DNA from: Albidovulum sediminis
Lineage (GTDB): Bacteria; Pseudomonadota; Alphaproteobacteria; Rhodobacterales; Rhodobacteraceae
Direction of reading: 5' to 3'
NCBI RefSeq assembly: GCF_025380365.1
Contig: NZ_JAOCQF010000007.1
Location: forward strand, 23,808 to 87,807
DNA length: 64,000 nt
Shown here in pieces: positions 53,310 through 62,304 of this stretch (position 1 is its first letter; every line of letters starts with the position of its first letter). The notes beneath the pieces are model-generated. The model saw nothing but the letters and a program-made list of their open reading frames with translations, was not told the DNA's origin and did not search any database. The translations under genes and the position numbers were made by a program.

Positions 53310-54242
53310 TCACGCCCCCCTCTCGAACTTCATGACCGGGATGCCGAGCTTCTTGGCCTTGTCGGCGAGGTTCTCCTGGATGCCATTGCCTGGGAAGACG
53401 AGGACGCCCACGGGCAGGACATCCAGCATGGCGTCGTTGCGCTTGAAGGGGGCGGCCTTGGCGTGTTTGGTCCAGTCCGGCTTGAAGGCCACCTGGGTGA
53501 CGTCCCGGGCCTCGGCCCATTTGGCAGCGATGAGTTCTGCGCCCTTCGGACTTCCACCGTGCAGAAGGACCATGTCGGGATACTTGGTCCGGACCTGATC
53601 GAGCTTGCCCCAGATCAGGCGGTGATCGTTGAAGTCGGTCCCGCCGGTGAGGGCAACCTTGGGACCTGCGGGGAGCATCACCTCGGTCTCCGCGCGGCGC
53701 TTGGCAGCCAGGAAGTCGCGGCTGTCGATCAGCGCCGCGGTCATGTGCTGGCGGTTCACCATCGAGCCGGTGCGGGGCCGCCAGGTGGAGCCCGTGTGAT
53801 GGACAAACTCGGTCGCGGCGTGATCGCGCATCATGTCCATGCAGTTCCGACGTTCGATCAGGGTCAGGCCTTCGGCCGTCAGGCGCTCGAGTTCGGTGGA
53901 TTTCACCTCGGAGCCGTCCTGCTCGCGCTGGAGGCGGCGCTGCGCCTGCTCGTTCTCATCCAGCGACCGCTCGATCCGGGCCGTGGCGCGGTGGAAGAGG
54001 TTGACCTGGCCCCAGAGCACCTGTTCGAGGTCGGGTTCCATGCGTGTGTCTTCCAGGGTCGCGACGAGGGCATCGAAGATGTCGGCGACGGCGACCGCGA
54101 GGCGCTGCCCATCGGGCATCGGGCGCGGATCGGGCTCGTCAAAGGGGCGGTAGCCATAGAGCTGCAGCTCGTCAAGCGCATGGGCGGTCTGGGATGCGGT
54201 GTGGGCGGGTTCATACGCGTCGTCATGGGTGTGGATCGTCAT
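53310..54242 (-). CDS. DUF2493/SLOG-domain plasmid protein
   Basis: 310 residues from ATG at 54242 (MTIHTHDDAY), with GGAGG upstream. The C-terminal third is a DUF2493 domain (VALTGGTDFNDHRLIWGKL; LLHGGSPKGAELIAAKWA), a Rossmann-like SLOG fold that binds nucleotides or nucleic acids. The N-terminal two thirds are helical. Such proteins recur on alphaproteobacterial plasmids beside Toprim and strawberry-notch genes; function unknown. Confidence 0.85.
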   Translation of the reverse strand: MTIHTHDDAYEPAHTASQTAHALDELQLYGYRPFDEPDPRPMPDGQRLAVAVADIFDALVATLEDTRMEPDLEQVLWGQVNLFHRATARIERSLDENEQAQRRLQREQDGSEVKSTELERLTAEGLTLIERRNCMDMMRDHAATEFVHHTGSTWRPRTGSMVNRQHMTAALIDSRDFLAAKRRAETEVMLPAGPKVALTGGTDFNDHRLIWGKLDQVRTKYPDMVLLHGGSPKGAELIAAKWAEARDVTQVAFKPDWTKHAKAAPFKRNDAMLDVLPVGVLVFPGNGIQENLADKAKKLGIPVMKFERGA

Positions 54243-54367
54243 TGGTTTCTTGCCTCCGTGCCTGTCTCGTCCGCGCGTCATCCCGCGCGGCCTTCATGGG
54301 CTGCGAAAGCCGTGGGAGGGGACGCCCCTTCACCCCCCCTTTCGGGGCCGCAACGCATGTGGAGGAG

Positions 54368-54445
54368 GACGGGGGCGGCTGATTTGTCTTTCGCGATGCA
54401 AAGGCGGGGCTCGTCCCCGCCGGCGGAAATCAGTCGCCCCCCGTC
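54368..54445. repeat. Nested inverted repeat between DUF2493 and Toprim genes
   Basis: Outer arms GACGGGGGCGGCTGATTT (54368-54385) and the near-exact complement at 54427-54445 enclose a GC hairpin GGCGGGG/CCCCGCC (54403-54421). It fills part of a 371-bp gap with no gene. It could form a cruciform, act as a terminator or processing site, or be a small mobile palindrome. Confidence 0.7.
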
Positions 54446-54613
54446 CTTGAAGGGGCGGCCCCTTTGACGGCCGCCTGCCCATCTCTTGAAGGCCGCTCGG
54501 GTGACGGGTGGATGAGATTCACCCGGGAAGAGGCGAAGGCGAGGGTCCACAGCCACGACAGAAATCCGTGACCCCTGCCCCGCACTCCTTGACCGCCCCT
54601 TGCGCGATGCAGT

Positions 54614-55645
54614 TCAGCCCACCAGCCGCTGCCGATCCTCAGGCCCGATCTGCCCTGCCAGATGCTGGCGCAGCGCTTCTGCGCCGTACGCCCGGAGATC
54701 ATCGTTGAAATCCCCGAGCCGCGGTTCCAGCACCCGAACGGCAATCCCGGCATCAAGGGCTCTGGCGCTCAACCTCTCTGCCGCACGTTGTCCGGCCGGA
54801 TCGCGGTCGATGGCGATGTAGAGGCGCTGTAGCCCCTCCGGCAGCAGGACGGCCCCGAGGTGACCTGATGAGAGCGCCGCCCAGACGGGAAGGCCGGGTG
54901 CGGCTTCGACGAGCGACAGCATGGTCTCGATGCCTTCACCGACCACGAGGATGTCATCATGCGGGGTCAGCCTGACGGCATTGCCGAGAAGGTGACCCAT
55001 GGCACGCCGCTGCGTCTCGACATCCGCTTTCCCCTGTCCGTCAGGCGCCAGCCAGGTGCGATGCACGCCCTGCAAGCCCCCTGCCCCGTCGGTGACTGCG
55101 GCGATCAGCGCCGGTCTGGGGATGCTCCGGGTCTGGCCCTCATCCCGATGCCAGCACTTCGGGTGGAAGCGAAGGGCGGTCATCCTGCCGCCTTGAGTCA
55201 GGCCGCGGGAGCGGAGGTAGGTATCGGCAAGCGTGCCTGCGATCGGCATCGAGGCTGCAATGAGCCGCGCCGCCGCCGCTGGTGTACCACCTGGGGCTTT
55301 GGCCTTCTTCGGCACTGGCGCATCCGGGAGGACCGGCTGCGGACGACCAAGATGCGCCCGGGCCTCGGCCAGAAGATCGGGAAAGCGGGAGATCCCGGTC
55401 CTCTCGCAGATGATGTCGAGAAGATCGCCATGCTCGCCCGTGGCGCCGTCGGTGAACTTGCCGGCAGCGCCGGGCCCCGAGGCAGGCCCGGTCAACCGCA
55501 CGAAGAGTGACCGGCCGGGATTGTTCTGCAGATCGCCCACGATCCAGTAGGACCCTTCCCGCCGACCGGCGGGAAGGTAGGCGCGACACACGCCTTCGGC
55601 ATTTTCCGCCAAAGCGCGGATCACATCTTCAGTCTCGGAATACAT
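54614..55645 (-). CDS. Toprim-domain primase-like protein
   Basis: 343 residues. A C-terminal Toprim domain with the acidic motifs VGEGIETMLS and AIDRDPAGQRAAERL. The N-terminal part (SYWIVGDLQNNPGRSLFVRL) resembles the domain found in phage/plasmid primases such as those with DUF7146. A zinc finger is not visible. Likely acts in DNA metabolism of the element. Four bases before the large helicase gene in the same direction. Confidence 0.87.
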   Translation of the reverse strand: MYSETEDVIRALAENAEGVCRAYLPAGRREGSYWIVGDLQNNPGRSLFVRLTGPASGPGAAGKFTDGATGEHGDLLDIICERTGISRFPDLLAEARAHLGRPQPVLPDAPVPKKAKAPGGTPAAAARLIAASMPIAGTLADTYLRSRGLTQGGRMTALRFHPKCWHRDEGQTRSIPRPALIAAVTDGAGGLQGVHRTWLAPDGQGKADVETQRRAMGHLLGNAVRLTPHDDILVVGEGIETMLSLVEAAPGLPVWAALSSGHLGAVLLPEGLQRLYIAIDRDPAGQRAAERLSARALDAGIAVRVLEPRLGDFNDDLRAYGAEALRQHLAGQIGPEDRQRLVG

Positions 55646-55648
55646 TGC

Positions 55649-58600
55649 TCAACACCCTCCTCGCGGATGTAGTCCCGCCACAGGACAACGCGCGAGCAGA
55701 CGCTCCAGTACCGCGATCCCGCTGGCGTCAGTTGGGCAGAACAGGCGCAGCTTCCAGCTGATGATCTCCGAGAAGAAACCATCAGCCTTGAGCCGGTCCT
55801 TGGCCGCTTCCGTGAAGCCAGAGAGCTCGATCCGGTTCACGCCCATGACGCGCGCCCGGTGCAACTCCATCCCTTCGGCCAAGCGCACGACGGTTTTACC
55901 CTCAAGAACGAGGGCATGGACCTGCGCCGCCGTGAGCTTCGGGGCGTCATCTGCGAGCGTGATCGCAACCCAAGCGGGCGAGACACGGCGACCGATGATG
56001 CGTTGGCCGTCATCGGTTTGGAGCCGGTAGACGCGGGTTTCGTCCTGGGGGAGCTGCTTCCAGATCGGCAGCAGCAGGCCCGCCACGATGTTCAGCGTGG
56101 ATTCGCTGAACTCCGGCACCTCGGCCAATTCTGCGGTCCAGGCGGCGGTAAAGGCCGCGCGGTCGGCCTCCAGCCAGTGGGTGTCGTCCATCATTTTGGC
56201 CGGAACCGTGCTTGCTTCCGTTGGGCGGATCAGCCGAAGGCGGGGCTCGATGGTGCCATCGTCCAACATCAGGCTGGTGGCAGGCACCTGCACGGCTGCC
56301 CGGCCCGAGCGGCTGTTGACCAGAAGGCGTGCCTTCGGATCATCGAGCCAGTCCAGAGCATCCGCGAGGGACGTCGGCGTATTGCGCCGCTTTTCCACGA
56401 TGGTCAGCAGTTGGGTTTCTGCGCCGGAGCCGGGATGGGTGTAGATCACCCTCGCATCCGTCACCCGGAAGCTCTCGGCGCGCAGCGTCTCGAGCCCGAG
56501 GTCGTAAACCCCAGCCGCGATGGCGCCCTCGATGCGCTGGTCGAGCAATTCCTCGAAGGCCGAGAAGAGCACGGCCTGCATATCGATCGTCAGCGCGAGC
56601 AGGCGATTGAGGAAGGTCGTGATCGGCGGCAGGTCGTCCTTCAACCCGTTGTCATCGGTCAGGCTAAGCCCCGTCGCATCCTCGAAGTCCCCGAGCGAGC
56701 AGCCTGCCACATCGCCGCGATAGATGCGGCGATAAAGCTGGCGCAGGGCGTCGCGGGCGTAAGGAGACTCGAGGTTGTCCTCGGGCCGGAACAGCCCCTG
56801 CCCGCCAGTCTGGCGCTGGCCGCGCGTGATGGCGCCGAGCGTGTCGAGGCGGCGCGCGATGGTCGAGAGAAACCGCTTTTCTGCTTTCACATCCGTGGCG
56901 ACGGGCCGGAAGAGCGGCGGCTGCGCCTGATTGGTGCGGTTCGTTCGCCCGAGGCCCTGAATTGCGGCATCGGCCTTCCAGCCCGGCTCGAGAAGGTAGT
57001 GGACCCGCAGGCGCTGGTTCTTCGCGCCAAGGTCGGCGTGATAGCTGCGTCCGGTGCCGCCCGCATCCGAGAAGATCAGGATGCGCTTCTGGTCATCCAT
57101 GAAGGCGGCGGTTTCCGCGAGATTGGCAGATCCTGCCCGGCTTTCCACGACAAGGCGCGCAGCGTGCCCCTCGCCCTTCCTCACGATGCGGCGCGACCGG
57201 CCCGTGACCTCGGCCACGAGATCGGTACCGAAGCGCTGGACGATCTGATCCAGCGCCCCCGGCACGGGCGGCAATGACGCAAGCCTTTCGATCAGGGCAT
57301 CGCGCCTGCGGGCGGCCTCGCGGCATACCACTGGCTGGCCATCGCGGGTGACGGGCCGGGAGGAAAGATTGCCCTCGCTGTCGGTGAAGGGTTCATAGAG
57401 CTGCACCGGGAAGGAATGGGCGAGGTAGTCCAGGACGTATTCCCGCGGAGTGATATCGGCGCGGATGTCGTTCCACTCGTCGGTCGGGATCTCCGACAGG
57501 CGCCGTTCCATCAATGCCTCGCCGGTCGAGACAATCTGGATGACGGCAGCGTGGCCAGCCGCGAGATCGACCTCGATGCTGGAAATGAGGGTGGGGGTTT
57601 TCATCGAGGTCAGAAGGTGACCGAAGAAGCGCTGCTTGGCGCTCTCAAAGGCGGAGCGCGCAGCGGACTTGGCCTGGCGGTTGAGAGTGCCGTTCTCACC
57701 CGTGATGTTTGCCGCCTCCATCGCAGCTGCGAGGTTGTTGTGGATGATGGCGAAGGCACCGGCATATGCGTCGTAGATGCCGCGTTGCTCAGGCGTCAGC
57801 GCATGCTCGAGCATCTCGTATTCAACGCCGTCATACGAAAGCGACCGGGCGGTATAGAGGCCGAGCGATCGCAGATCGCGCGCGAGGACCTCCATCGCAG
57901 CCACGCCGCCCGCTTCGATGGCCTCGACGAACTCCCCGCGCGTGGCGAACGGAAAGTCCTCGCCGCCCCAAAGCCCGAGGCGCTGCGCATAGGCGAGATT
58001 GTGGACCGTCGTCGCGCCCGTGGCCGACACATAGACCACGCGCGCGCTTGGCAGCTTGTGTTGCAGGCGCAGGCCCGCCCTGCCCTGCTGCGACGCTTCG
58101 GTATCGCCGCGCTCGCCCTTCGATCCGGCGGCATTGGCCATGGCATGGCTTTCGTCAAACAGGATCACCCCGTCGAAATCCGCCCCCAGCCAGTCGACGA
58201 TCTGGTCGACGCGGGATTTCTTGGCCCCGCGTTCTTCCGAGCGCAGCGTCGCATAGGTGGTGAAGAGGATGCCCTCGGAGAGCGGGATGTCGCGGCCCTG
58301 CGCGAAGCGCGAGAGGGGCGTCACCAGCAGACGCTCCTGCCCAAGTGCGGACCAGTCGCGTTGCGCATCCTCCAGCAGCTTGTCGCTCTTCGAGATCCAG
58401 AGCGCCTTGCGACGGCCTTGGGCCCAATTGTCGAGCAGGATCCCGGCCGACTGTCGGCCCTTGCCCGCACCCGTGCCATCGCCAAGGAAGAAGCCGCGGC
58501 GGAAGCGGATAGCGCCAGCCGCATCGTCCCGCGCGGCCGAGACCATGTCGCCGGTCTCATCGACGGTCCACGATCCGGCGAGATAGGCGCCATGCGCCTC

Positions 58601-60010
58601 ACCCGCATAGATCACGGTCTCCATTTGGGCATCAGACAGCAGGCCATCGCGCAGGACGGCGGCGGGGAGTTTGGGGCGGTAGGAAGGTTTCGGGGGCGCG
58701 ACCGAAGCCATGGCCGCCGATTGCACCAGCTTGGTCGGGTGCTTTTCCGCCCCGGGGATGTCGATCGCCTGCAAGCGAAACGTCTCGTAGATCGCATCGG
58801 ACAGACGCGCGGAGCCAAGGTCATCCACCGTCTCGCGCAGGGTGTAGGCGAGATCCTCGGCATCCGGCGTGGGGACTTCCGCATCCGTCTTGGCCGACGC
58901 CGTTGACCGCTGGGATCGAGCGGCAGGGCCGGACAAACGAGTAGGAATTCCCCGGAAAGGGGAAGTGGGCAGGGAGCATGCGCCCGCACCCGCATCCAAC
59001 TCGAGGCGTGGCGGGACCTCGGCGGTGATCCGGGCCAAGAGTTGCGCCACATCGGGCGAGATGGACCGCGTCAGATCGGCCGTGATGCCGCCCCGCTCGC
59101 CGCCCCGGCATTTGTCAAAGACCGAGATCCGCGTCTCGAAGCTGGTGCCGTGCTTGGCGAAAGCAGCACCCGAGATAGCGCCGGTGAACACCAGATGGGC
59201 CGTCTCGCTCAAACGGCTGAACGTCTCGACCCAAGCCGAGGCGTCGGGCGCGAAACCCGCCCCGGTGATAGCGACCAGACGCCCTCCGGGTGCCAGACGC
59301 GCGAGCGCCGAACGTACATGGCGCGCCGTCGCCTCGGTCGTCCGGCCATCGACATTGGCCACGGCCGAGAAGGGCGGGTTCATCAGGATGACGTTGGGGC
59401 GAAGTCCAGCGTCGAGATGATCGTCGATCTGTGCGGAGTCCAAGGTGGTGACGGGTCGCCCCGGAAAGAGGAGGCGCAGAAGGTCGGCGCGGGTGTCTGC
59501 CAACTCGTTCAGCGCGAGGCTACCGCCGGCGATTTCCGCGAGGATCGCCAGAAGGCCGGTCCCGGCCGAAGGCTCGAGGACCAGGTCACGCTGCGTGATC
59601 TGCGCCGCGGAGAGAGCGGCGATCCCCATGGGCAGCGGCGTCGAGAATTGCTGGAAGCGCTCCATCTCCTCCGAGCGCCGGGTATGCGTGGGCAAGAGGC
59701 CCGCCACGTTGGCGAGGATCGGCAGCAGCGTGGAAGGCGAGCCGGCCCGGGCGAGCAGCGCACGGCCGAATTTCCGCAGGAAGAGGACCAGCGCCACCTC
59801 ACCTGCCTCATAGGCAATCTTCCAGTCCCAAGCGCCATCGGCATCGTAGCCGCCAAAGGCGCGCTCCATCTCAAGCCGCAGACGCAGCGCGTCGATCTGG
59901 AAGCCTTGGGCGAGATCGGGCTGCAACGCTTCGGCGACGGCGAGGATTGCGGGTGCGGGATCGGCAGACGGAACAGGAAGAGGAGGCGCAACAAGGCCGA
60001 GATAGGTCAT
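55649..60010 (-). CDS. Strawberry-notch-type methyltransferase-helicase, 1453 residues
   Basis: The N-terminal third has an adenine-methyltransferase-like fold with NPPFSAV (about residue 215) and a SAM region (EPSAGTGLLAIL). The C-terminal two thirds are a superfamily 2 helicase-like protein: GDGTGAGKGRQ Walker A, DESH box in VILFDESHAMA, and QGLGRTNRTNQ motif VI. This is the strawberry-notch/MethylTransf-helicase family common on plasmids and ICEs of alphaproteobacteria, thought to be an anti-restriction or DNA-processing protein. Confidence 0.9.
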   Translation of the reverse strand: MTYLGLVAPPLPVPSADPAPAILAVAEALQPDLAQGFQIDALRLRLEMERAFGGYDADGAWDWKIAYEAGEVALVLFLRKFGRALLARAGSPSTLLPILANVAGLLPTHTRRSEEMERFQQFSTPLPMGIAALSAAQITQRDLVLEPSAGTGLLAILAEIAGGSLALNELADTRADLLRLLFPGRPVTTLDSAQIDDHLDAGLRPNVILMNPPFSAVANVDGRTTEATARHVRSALARLAPGGRLVAITGAGFAPDASAWVETFSRLSETAHLVFTGAISGAAFAKHGTSFETRISVFDKCRGGERGGITADLTRSISPDVAQLLARITAEVPPRLELDAGAGACSLPTSPFRGIPTRLSGPAARSQRSTASAKTDAEVPTPDAEDLAYTLRETVDDLGSARLSDAIYETFRLQAIDIPGAEKHPTKLVQSAAMASVAPPKPSYRPKLPAAVLRDGLLSDAQMETVIYAGEAHGAYLAGSWTVDETGDMVSAARDDAAGAIRFRRGFFLGDGTGAGKGRQSAGILLDNWAQGRRKALWISKSDKLLEDAQRDWSALGQERLLVTPLSRFAQGRDIPLSEGILFTTYATLRSEERGAKKSRVDQIVDWLGADFDGVILFDESHAMANAAGSKGERGDTEASQQGRAGLRLQHKLPSARVVYVSATGATTVHNLAYAQRLGLWGGEDFPFATRGEFVEAIEAGGVAAMEVLARDLRSLGLYTARSLSYDGVEYEMLEHALTPEQRGIYDAYAGAFAIIHNNLAAAMEAANITGENGTLNRQAKSAARSAFESAKQRFFGHLLTSMKTPTLISSIEVDLAAGHAAVIQIVSTGEALMERRLSEIPTDEWNDIRADITPREYVLDYLAHSFPVQLYEPFTDSEGNLSSRPVTRDGQPVVCREAARRRDALIERLASLPPVPGALDQIVQRFGTDLVAEVTGRSRRIVRKGEGHAARLVVESRAGSANLAETAAFMDDQKRILIFSDAGGTGRSYHADLGAKNQRLRVHYLLEPGWKADAAIQGLGRTNRTNQAQPPLFRPVATDVKAEKRFLSTIARRLDTLGAITRGQRQTGGQGLFRPEDNLESPYARDALRQLYRRIYRGDVAGCSLGDFEDATGLSLTDDNGLKDDLPPITTFLNRLLALTIDMQAVLFSAFEELLDQRIEGAIAAGVYDLGLETLRAESFRVTDARVIYTHPGSGAETQLLTIVEKRRNTPTSLADALDWLDDPKARLLVNSRSGRAAVQVPATSLMLDDGTIEPRLRLIRPTEASTVPAKMMDDTHWLEADRAAFTAAWTAELAEVPEFSESTLNIVAGLLLPIWKQLPQDETRVYRLQTDDGQRIIGRRVSPAWVAITLADDAPKLTAAQVHALVLEGKTVVRLAEGMELHRARVMGVNRIELSGFTEAAKDRLKADGFFSEIISWKLRLFCPTDASGIAVLERLLARCPVAGLHPRGGC

Positions 60011-60129
60011 TGGGAAACTCCGGAATGAGGGACAGGATCAGCCCCGGACACCCTTTCTCGGGCGCCCTCAGGCCTGATCTTTCCCAGCCCCCCTCTTCCT
60101 CTCGAACCGACGCAGTGCAGACGCTTGGC

Positions 60130-60158
60130 TTGATTTTGTTCCCTTTACGTTCTACATT
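60130..60158 (+). promoter_or_regulatory. Promoter of the 98-residue protein gene
   Basis: TTGATT (60130-60135), 17-bp spacer, TACATT (60153-60158), 30 bases upstream of the ATG. It is flanked by GCTTGGCTT (60123-60131) and its near-complement AAGGCCAAGCC (60160-60170), a possible operator. Confidence 0.6.
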
Positions 60159-60187
60159 GAAGGCCAAGCCAGCAAGGGAGTTTCCCG

Positions 60188-60484
60188 ATGGATAGCACCA
60201 CGCATGCCCTGCCCGCGACGCTCAAGCAGATCGCCTATGCGCGCTCGCTCGCCCTGCGCAACCAGACCCTCTTGCCCTGGGAAGTTCAGCAGGACCGCCG
60301 GTCCTTGAGCGCCTGGATCGATGCGCAGGCCCAGCTGAAGCCGGTATCTGAAATGGACAGGCTGCCCACGTCCAAGCAGGTGGCCTTCGCGGAGAAGCTA
60401 GCCCGGATCAAACGACGCGCTGTTCCAGACGAATGCTTCCGCGACAAGGGGCTGATGTCGAAGTGGATCGATGGGAACAAGTGA
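60188..60484 (+). CDS. Small conserved plasmid protein, unknown
   Basis: 98 residues, ATG with AAGGGAG upstream. Two related helical units are visible: LPATLKQIAYARSLALRN and LPTSKQVAFAEKLARIKR, each followed by a W-rich segment (LSAWIDAQ, MSKWIDGN). The repeat suggests a tandem-duplicated helical bundle. Divergent from the strawberry-notch gene. Function unknown; possibly a nucleic-acid-binding accessory. Confidence 0.75.
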   Translation: MDSTTHALPATLKQIAYARSLALRNQTLLPWEVQQDRRSLSAWIDAQAQLKPVSEMDRLPTSKQVAFAEKLARIKRRAVPDECFRDKGLMSKWIDGNK

Positions 60485-60656
60485 CGGCAGACGAGTCAGT
60501 GAGTCATGGACGAGCGGGCAGAAGCGCCTTTAGTTGCGGATGGTCATGAGATTTCGTAGAGAAATCCGTGTGGCTTGGGCGGCGCAGGTGTAGTTCGCAG
60601 CATTCCAATTATTCTCAGTGAATCTGGGGCTAAGAGACTCTTGCCTTGGGGGCGCT

Positions 60657-61379
60657 ATGGGAATTTCGGTTGCAGGCAAGGCTGTCAGTATCAACGACAT
60701 GCACGAGGAAGGGGTCGACACATCGGTTGCGCGAAACCCCACATCCAGGATCTTTCAAGGAATTGAACTTCACCACATGTTCAGCCGCAGCGGTAAGACC
60801 GGTCGGAAAGATGATGGGAACCCCCTCATCCACGCGCTGAAAGGAAGGTACGGATTCACCATCACGCCGTTCTGGAAAGCTCAGCTCATGGGACGTGCTG
60901 ATCTGATCCTAGATAAGGCGCAAGCGAATCTCGCAGGTTTCACACATTGCATGGCCATCCCATCCTCGTCACCGTTTTGCTCAGAGGTTACCGATCTGGT
61001 CGCGAACAAGCTGGGGCTCCCCGTTCTGCAACCTACCTTCTTCCGCAAGAAAACAGTCCGAGAGATGTTGGAAGGACTTGCGGCAAACCCTCCCAAGGTA
61101 CGAAAAGGCCAGAAGACGGCTTACAACGGCCAACTAAACACCTGGCAAGCGCTTCCCGATGCTACGATCTGCGAGGCGAAGAACGTTGACACAAACATCC
61201 GACTATTGTTCGACTTCTTCGTGCTCCTACCAGATGCGCCGCGGCTTGAAGGGCAACGCATTCTTATCGTTGATGACATATTTTCTTCGGGCTCATCGGT
61301 CTTGTCGGTGCGAGAGATCGTCTCCAACCAGCTGGGCGCAGAAGTTGGATATGTGTCGTTCCTTAGCGGCATGCGGTAA
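60657..61379 (+). CDS. Orphan phosphoribosyltransferase-domain protein
   Basis: 240 residues from ATG at 60657 (MGISVAGKAVS) with GGGGG upstream. The C-terminal PRPP-binding motif is clear: ILIVDDIFSSGSSVLSV. The N-terminal part is unlike purine/pyrimidine salvage PRTases. Its codon use is more AT-rich than that of its neighbours, suggesting recent transfer. PRTases occur as effectors in some defence systems, such as certain retrons; no partner is visible here. Confidence 0.8.
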   Translation: MGISVAGKAVSINDMHEEGVDTSVARNPTSRIFQGIELHHMFSRSGKTGRKDDGNPLIHALKGRYGFTITPFWKAQLMGRADLILDKAQANLAGFTHCMAIPSSSPFCSEVTDLVANKLGLPVLQPTFFRKKTVREMLEGLAANPPKVRKGQKTAYNGQLNTWQALPDATICEAKNVDTNIRLLFDFFVLLPDAPRLEGQRILIVDDIFSSGSSVLSVREIVSNQLGAEVGYVSFLSGMR

Positions 61380-61588
61380 GCTTGGGTCGGTGCTCGCGTC
61401 TTGACTCTTGGGCATGGCTGAACTATTTACAGAAGCACAAGAACGTCCTAGGACCTTGTATCAGCCTCAAGGTCTTTAAATATGAGGCAGAGATTAGCGT
61501 CTCTGTAGGTCCGCGCAAGCACCGTTTCCCGAGGTCAAACCCGTAAGGGGGAAGTATCGGGAAGTCACGAAGCGGGTGGCACAATACG

Positions 61589-61615
61589 AAACGGGAGGCA
61601 TCTCGCCTCCCGTTT
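61589..61615 (+). terminator. Strong hairpin terminator
   Basis: An 11-bp perfect stem (AAACGGGAGGC / GCCTCCCGTTT) with a 5-base loop, followed on the plus strand by TTTTGCTTTT. It lies between the convergent PRTase and AbiEi-like genes and may serve both. The rest of the 274-bp gap has no recognisable gene. Confidence 0.85.
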
Positions 61616-61653
61616 TGCTTTTGAACAGTTCACTCCTGAGACGAAAGTACGCC

Positions 61654-62247
61654 TCAGCGATGGGCCATCTCTCCAACCAATCGTGCCAGCCAGGTCGGGA
61701 ACTGCGGCGCAGCGGACACGAGTTCGGTCTTTGCCGTCTCCGTGAGCTTGGATCGCAGGATTTGCAGGGCCTTGGGAGCCTCATCCGGCCCGAGCCATGC
61801 CAGCGCTCGGACGGCCTGGCCCGAGGTCTTGCTCCCAAGGGCCAACTGCCAGCGCGGCGCATGACGCAGTTCGACTGCCTGCCGGCCAAGGTTCAGCACA
61901 CGGCTTCGTCCCGAGGTGAGGTAAACCGACTTGACCGGCACCTGCGTGGTCAGGCCCAAAGCGTTTGCCGCGGCAGCACCGCTCGGCACGATCGTCTCGC
62001 CCCGCTGCACAGCGAGCGCTTCAATCGCCTGTTCAGCGGACGGACTGCGCGGACCAAAGCGTGTCTGGACGGGGCGCATGTAGAAGCCGCGTCCTGCACG
62101 GATCAACTCGCCGCGCGCGGCCAGACGCGACAGCGTCTGATCGACCGCCGCGCGCGTGCCGAGGTGCAGGAGCCCCTTCGCTGCCAAGGGCACCCCCTCC
62201 GGCAACGTCGTCGCGACCTTCATAATGCTCTCGGCCATGCGCTCCAT
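61654..62247 (-). CDS. AbiEi-like antitoxin/transcriptional regulator (DUF6088-like)
   Basis: 197 residues; AAGGAG upstream of ATG. The N-terminal winged-helix (VDQTLSRLAARGELIRAGRGF) and the following region (SGAAAANALGLTTQVPVKSV) match AbiEi-family antitoxins. AbiEi proteins normally sit before an AbiEii nucleotidyltransferase toxin and repress their own promoter. No AbiEii gene is seen on either side. A perfect inverted repeat lies just upstream. Confidence 0.85.
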   Translation of the reverse strand: MERMAESIMKVATTLPEGVPLAAKGLLHLGTRAAVDQTLSRLAARGELIRAGRGFYMRPVQTRFGPRSPSAEQAIEALAVQRGETIVPSGAAAANALGLTTQVPVKSVYLTSGRSRVLNLGRQAVELRHAPRWQLALGSKTSGQAVRALAWLGPDEAPKALQILRSKLTETAKTELVSAAPQFPTWLARLVGEMAHR

Positions 62248-62258
62248 GATCGCTCCTT

Positions 62259-62286
62259 TGTCAGAAAAGTGCGCAGGTTTCTGACA
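62259..62286. promoter_or_regulatory. Perfect inverted repeat, probable operator of the AbiEi-like gene
   Basis: TGTCAGAAA (62259-62267) and TTTCTGACA (62278-62286), 10-base spacer, ending 12 bases before the AbiEi-like start. AbiEi regulators bind such repeats to autoregulate. Confidence 0.72.
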
Positions 62287-62304
62287 GTATTCAACCGTGC
62301 CGTC

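Noticed and set aside
57416..58906. A roughly 500-codon plus-strand frame inside the strawberry-notch gene region
   Set aside because: Lies entirely opposite well-conserved helicase motifs and has no ribosome site or protein family character.
61380..61650. Possible tRNA-like or small-gene content between PRTase and AbiEi-like genes
   Set aside because: Only a 22-codon frame and the terminator hairpin are visible; no cloverleaf could be drawn.
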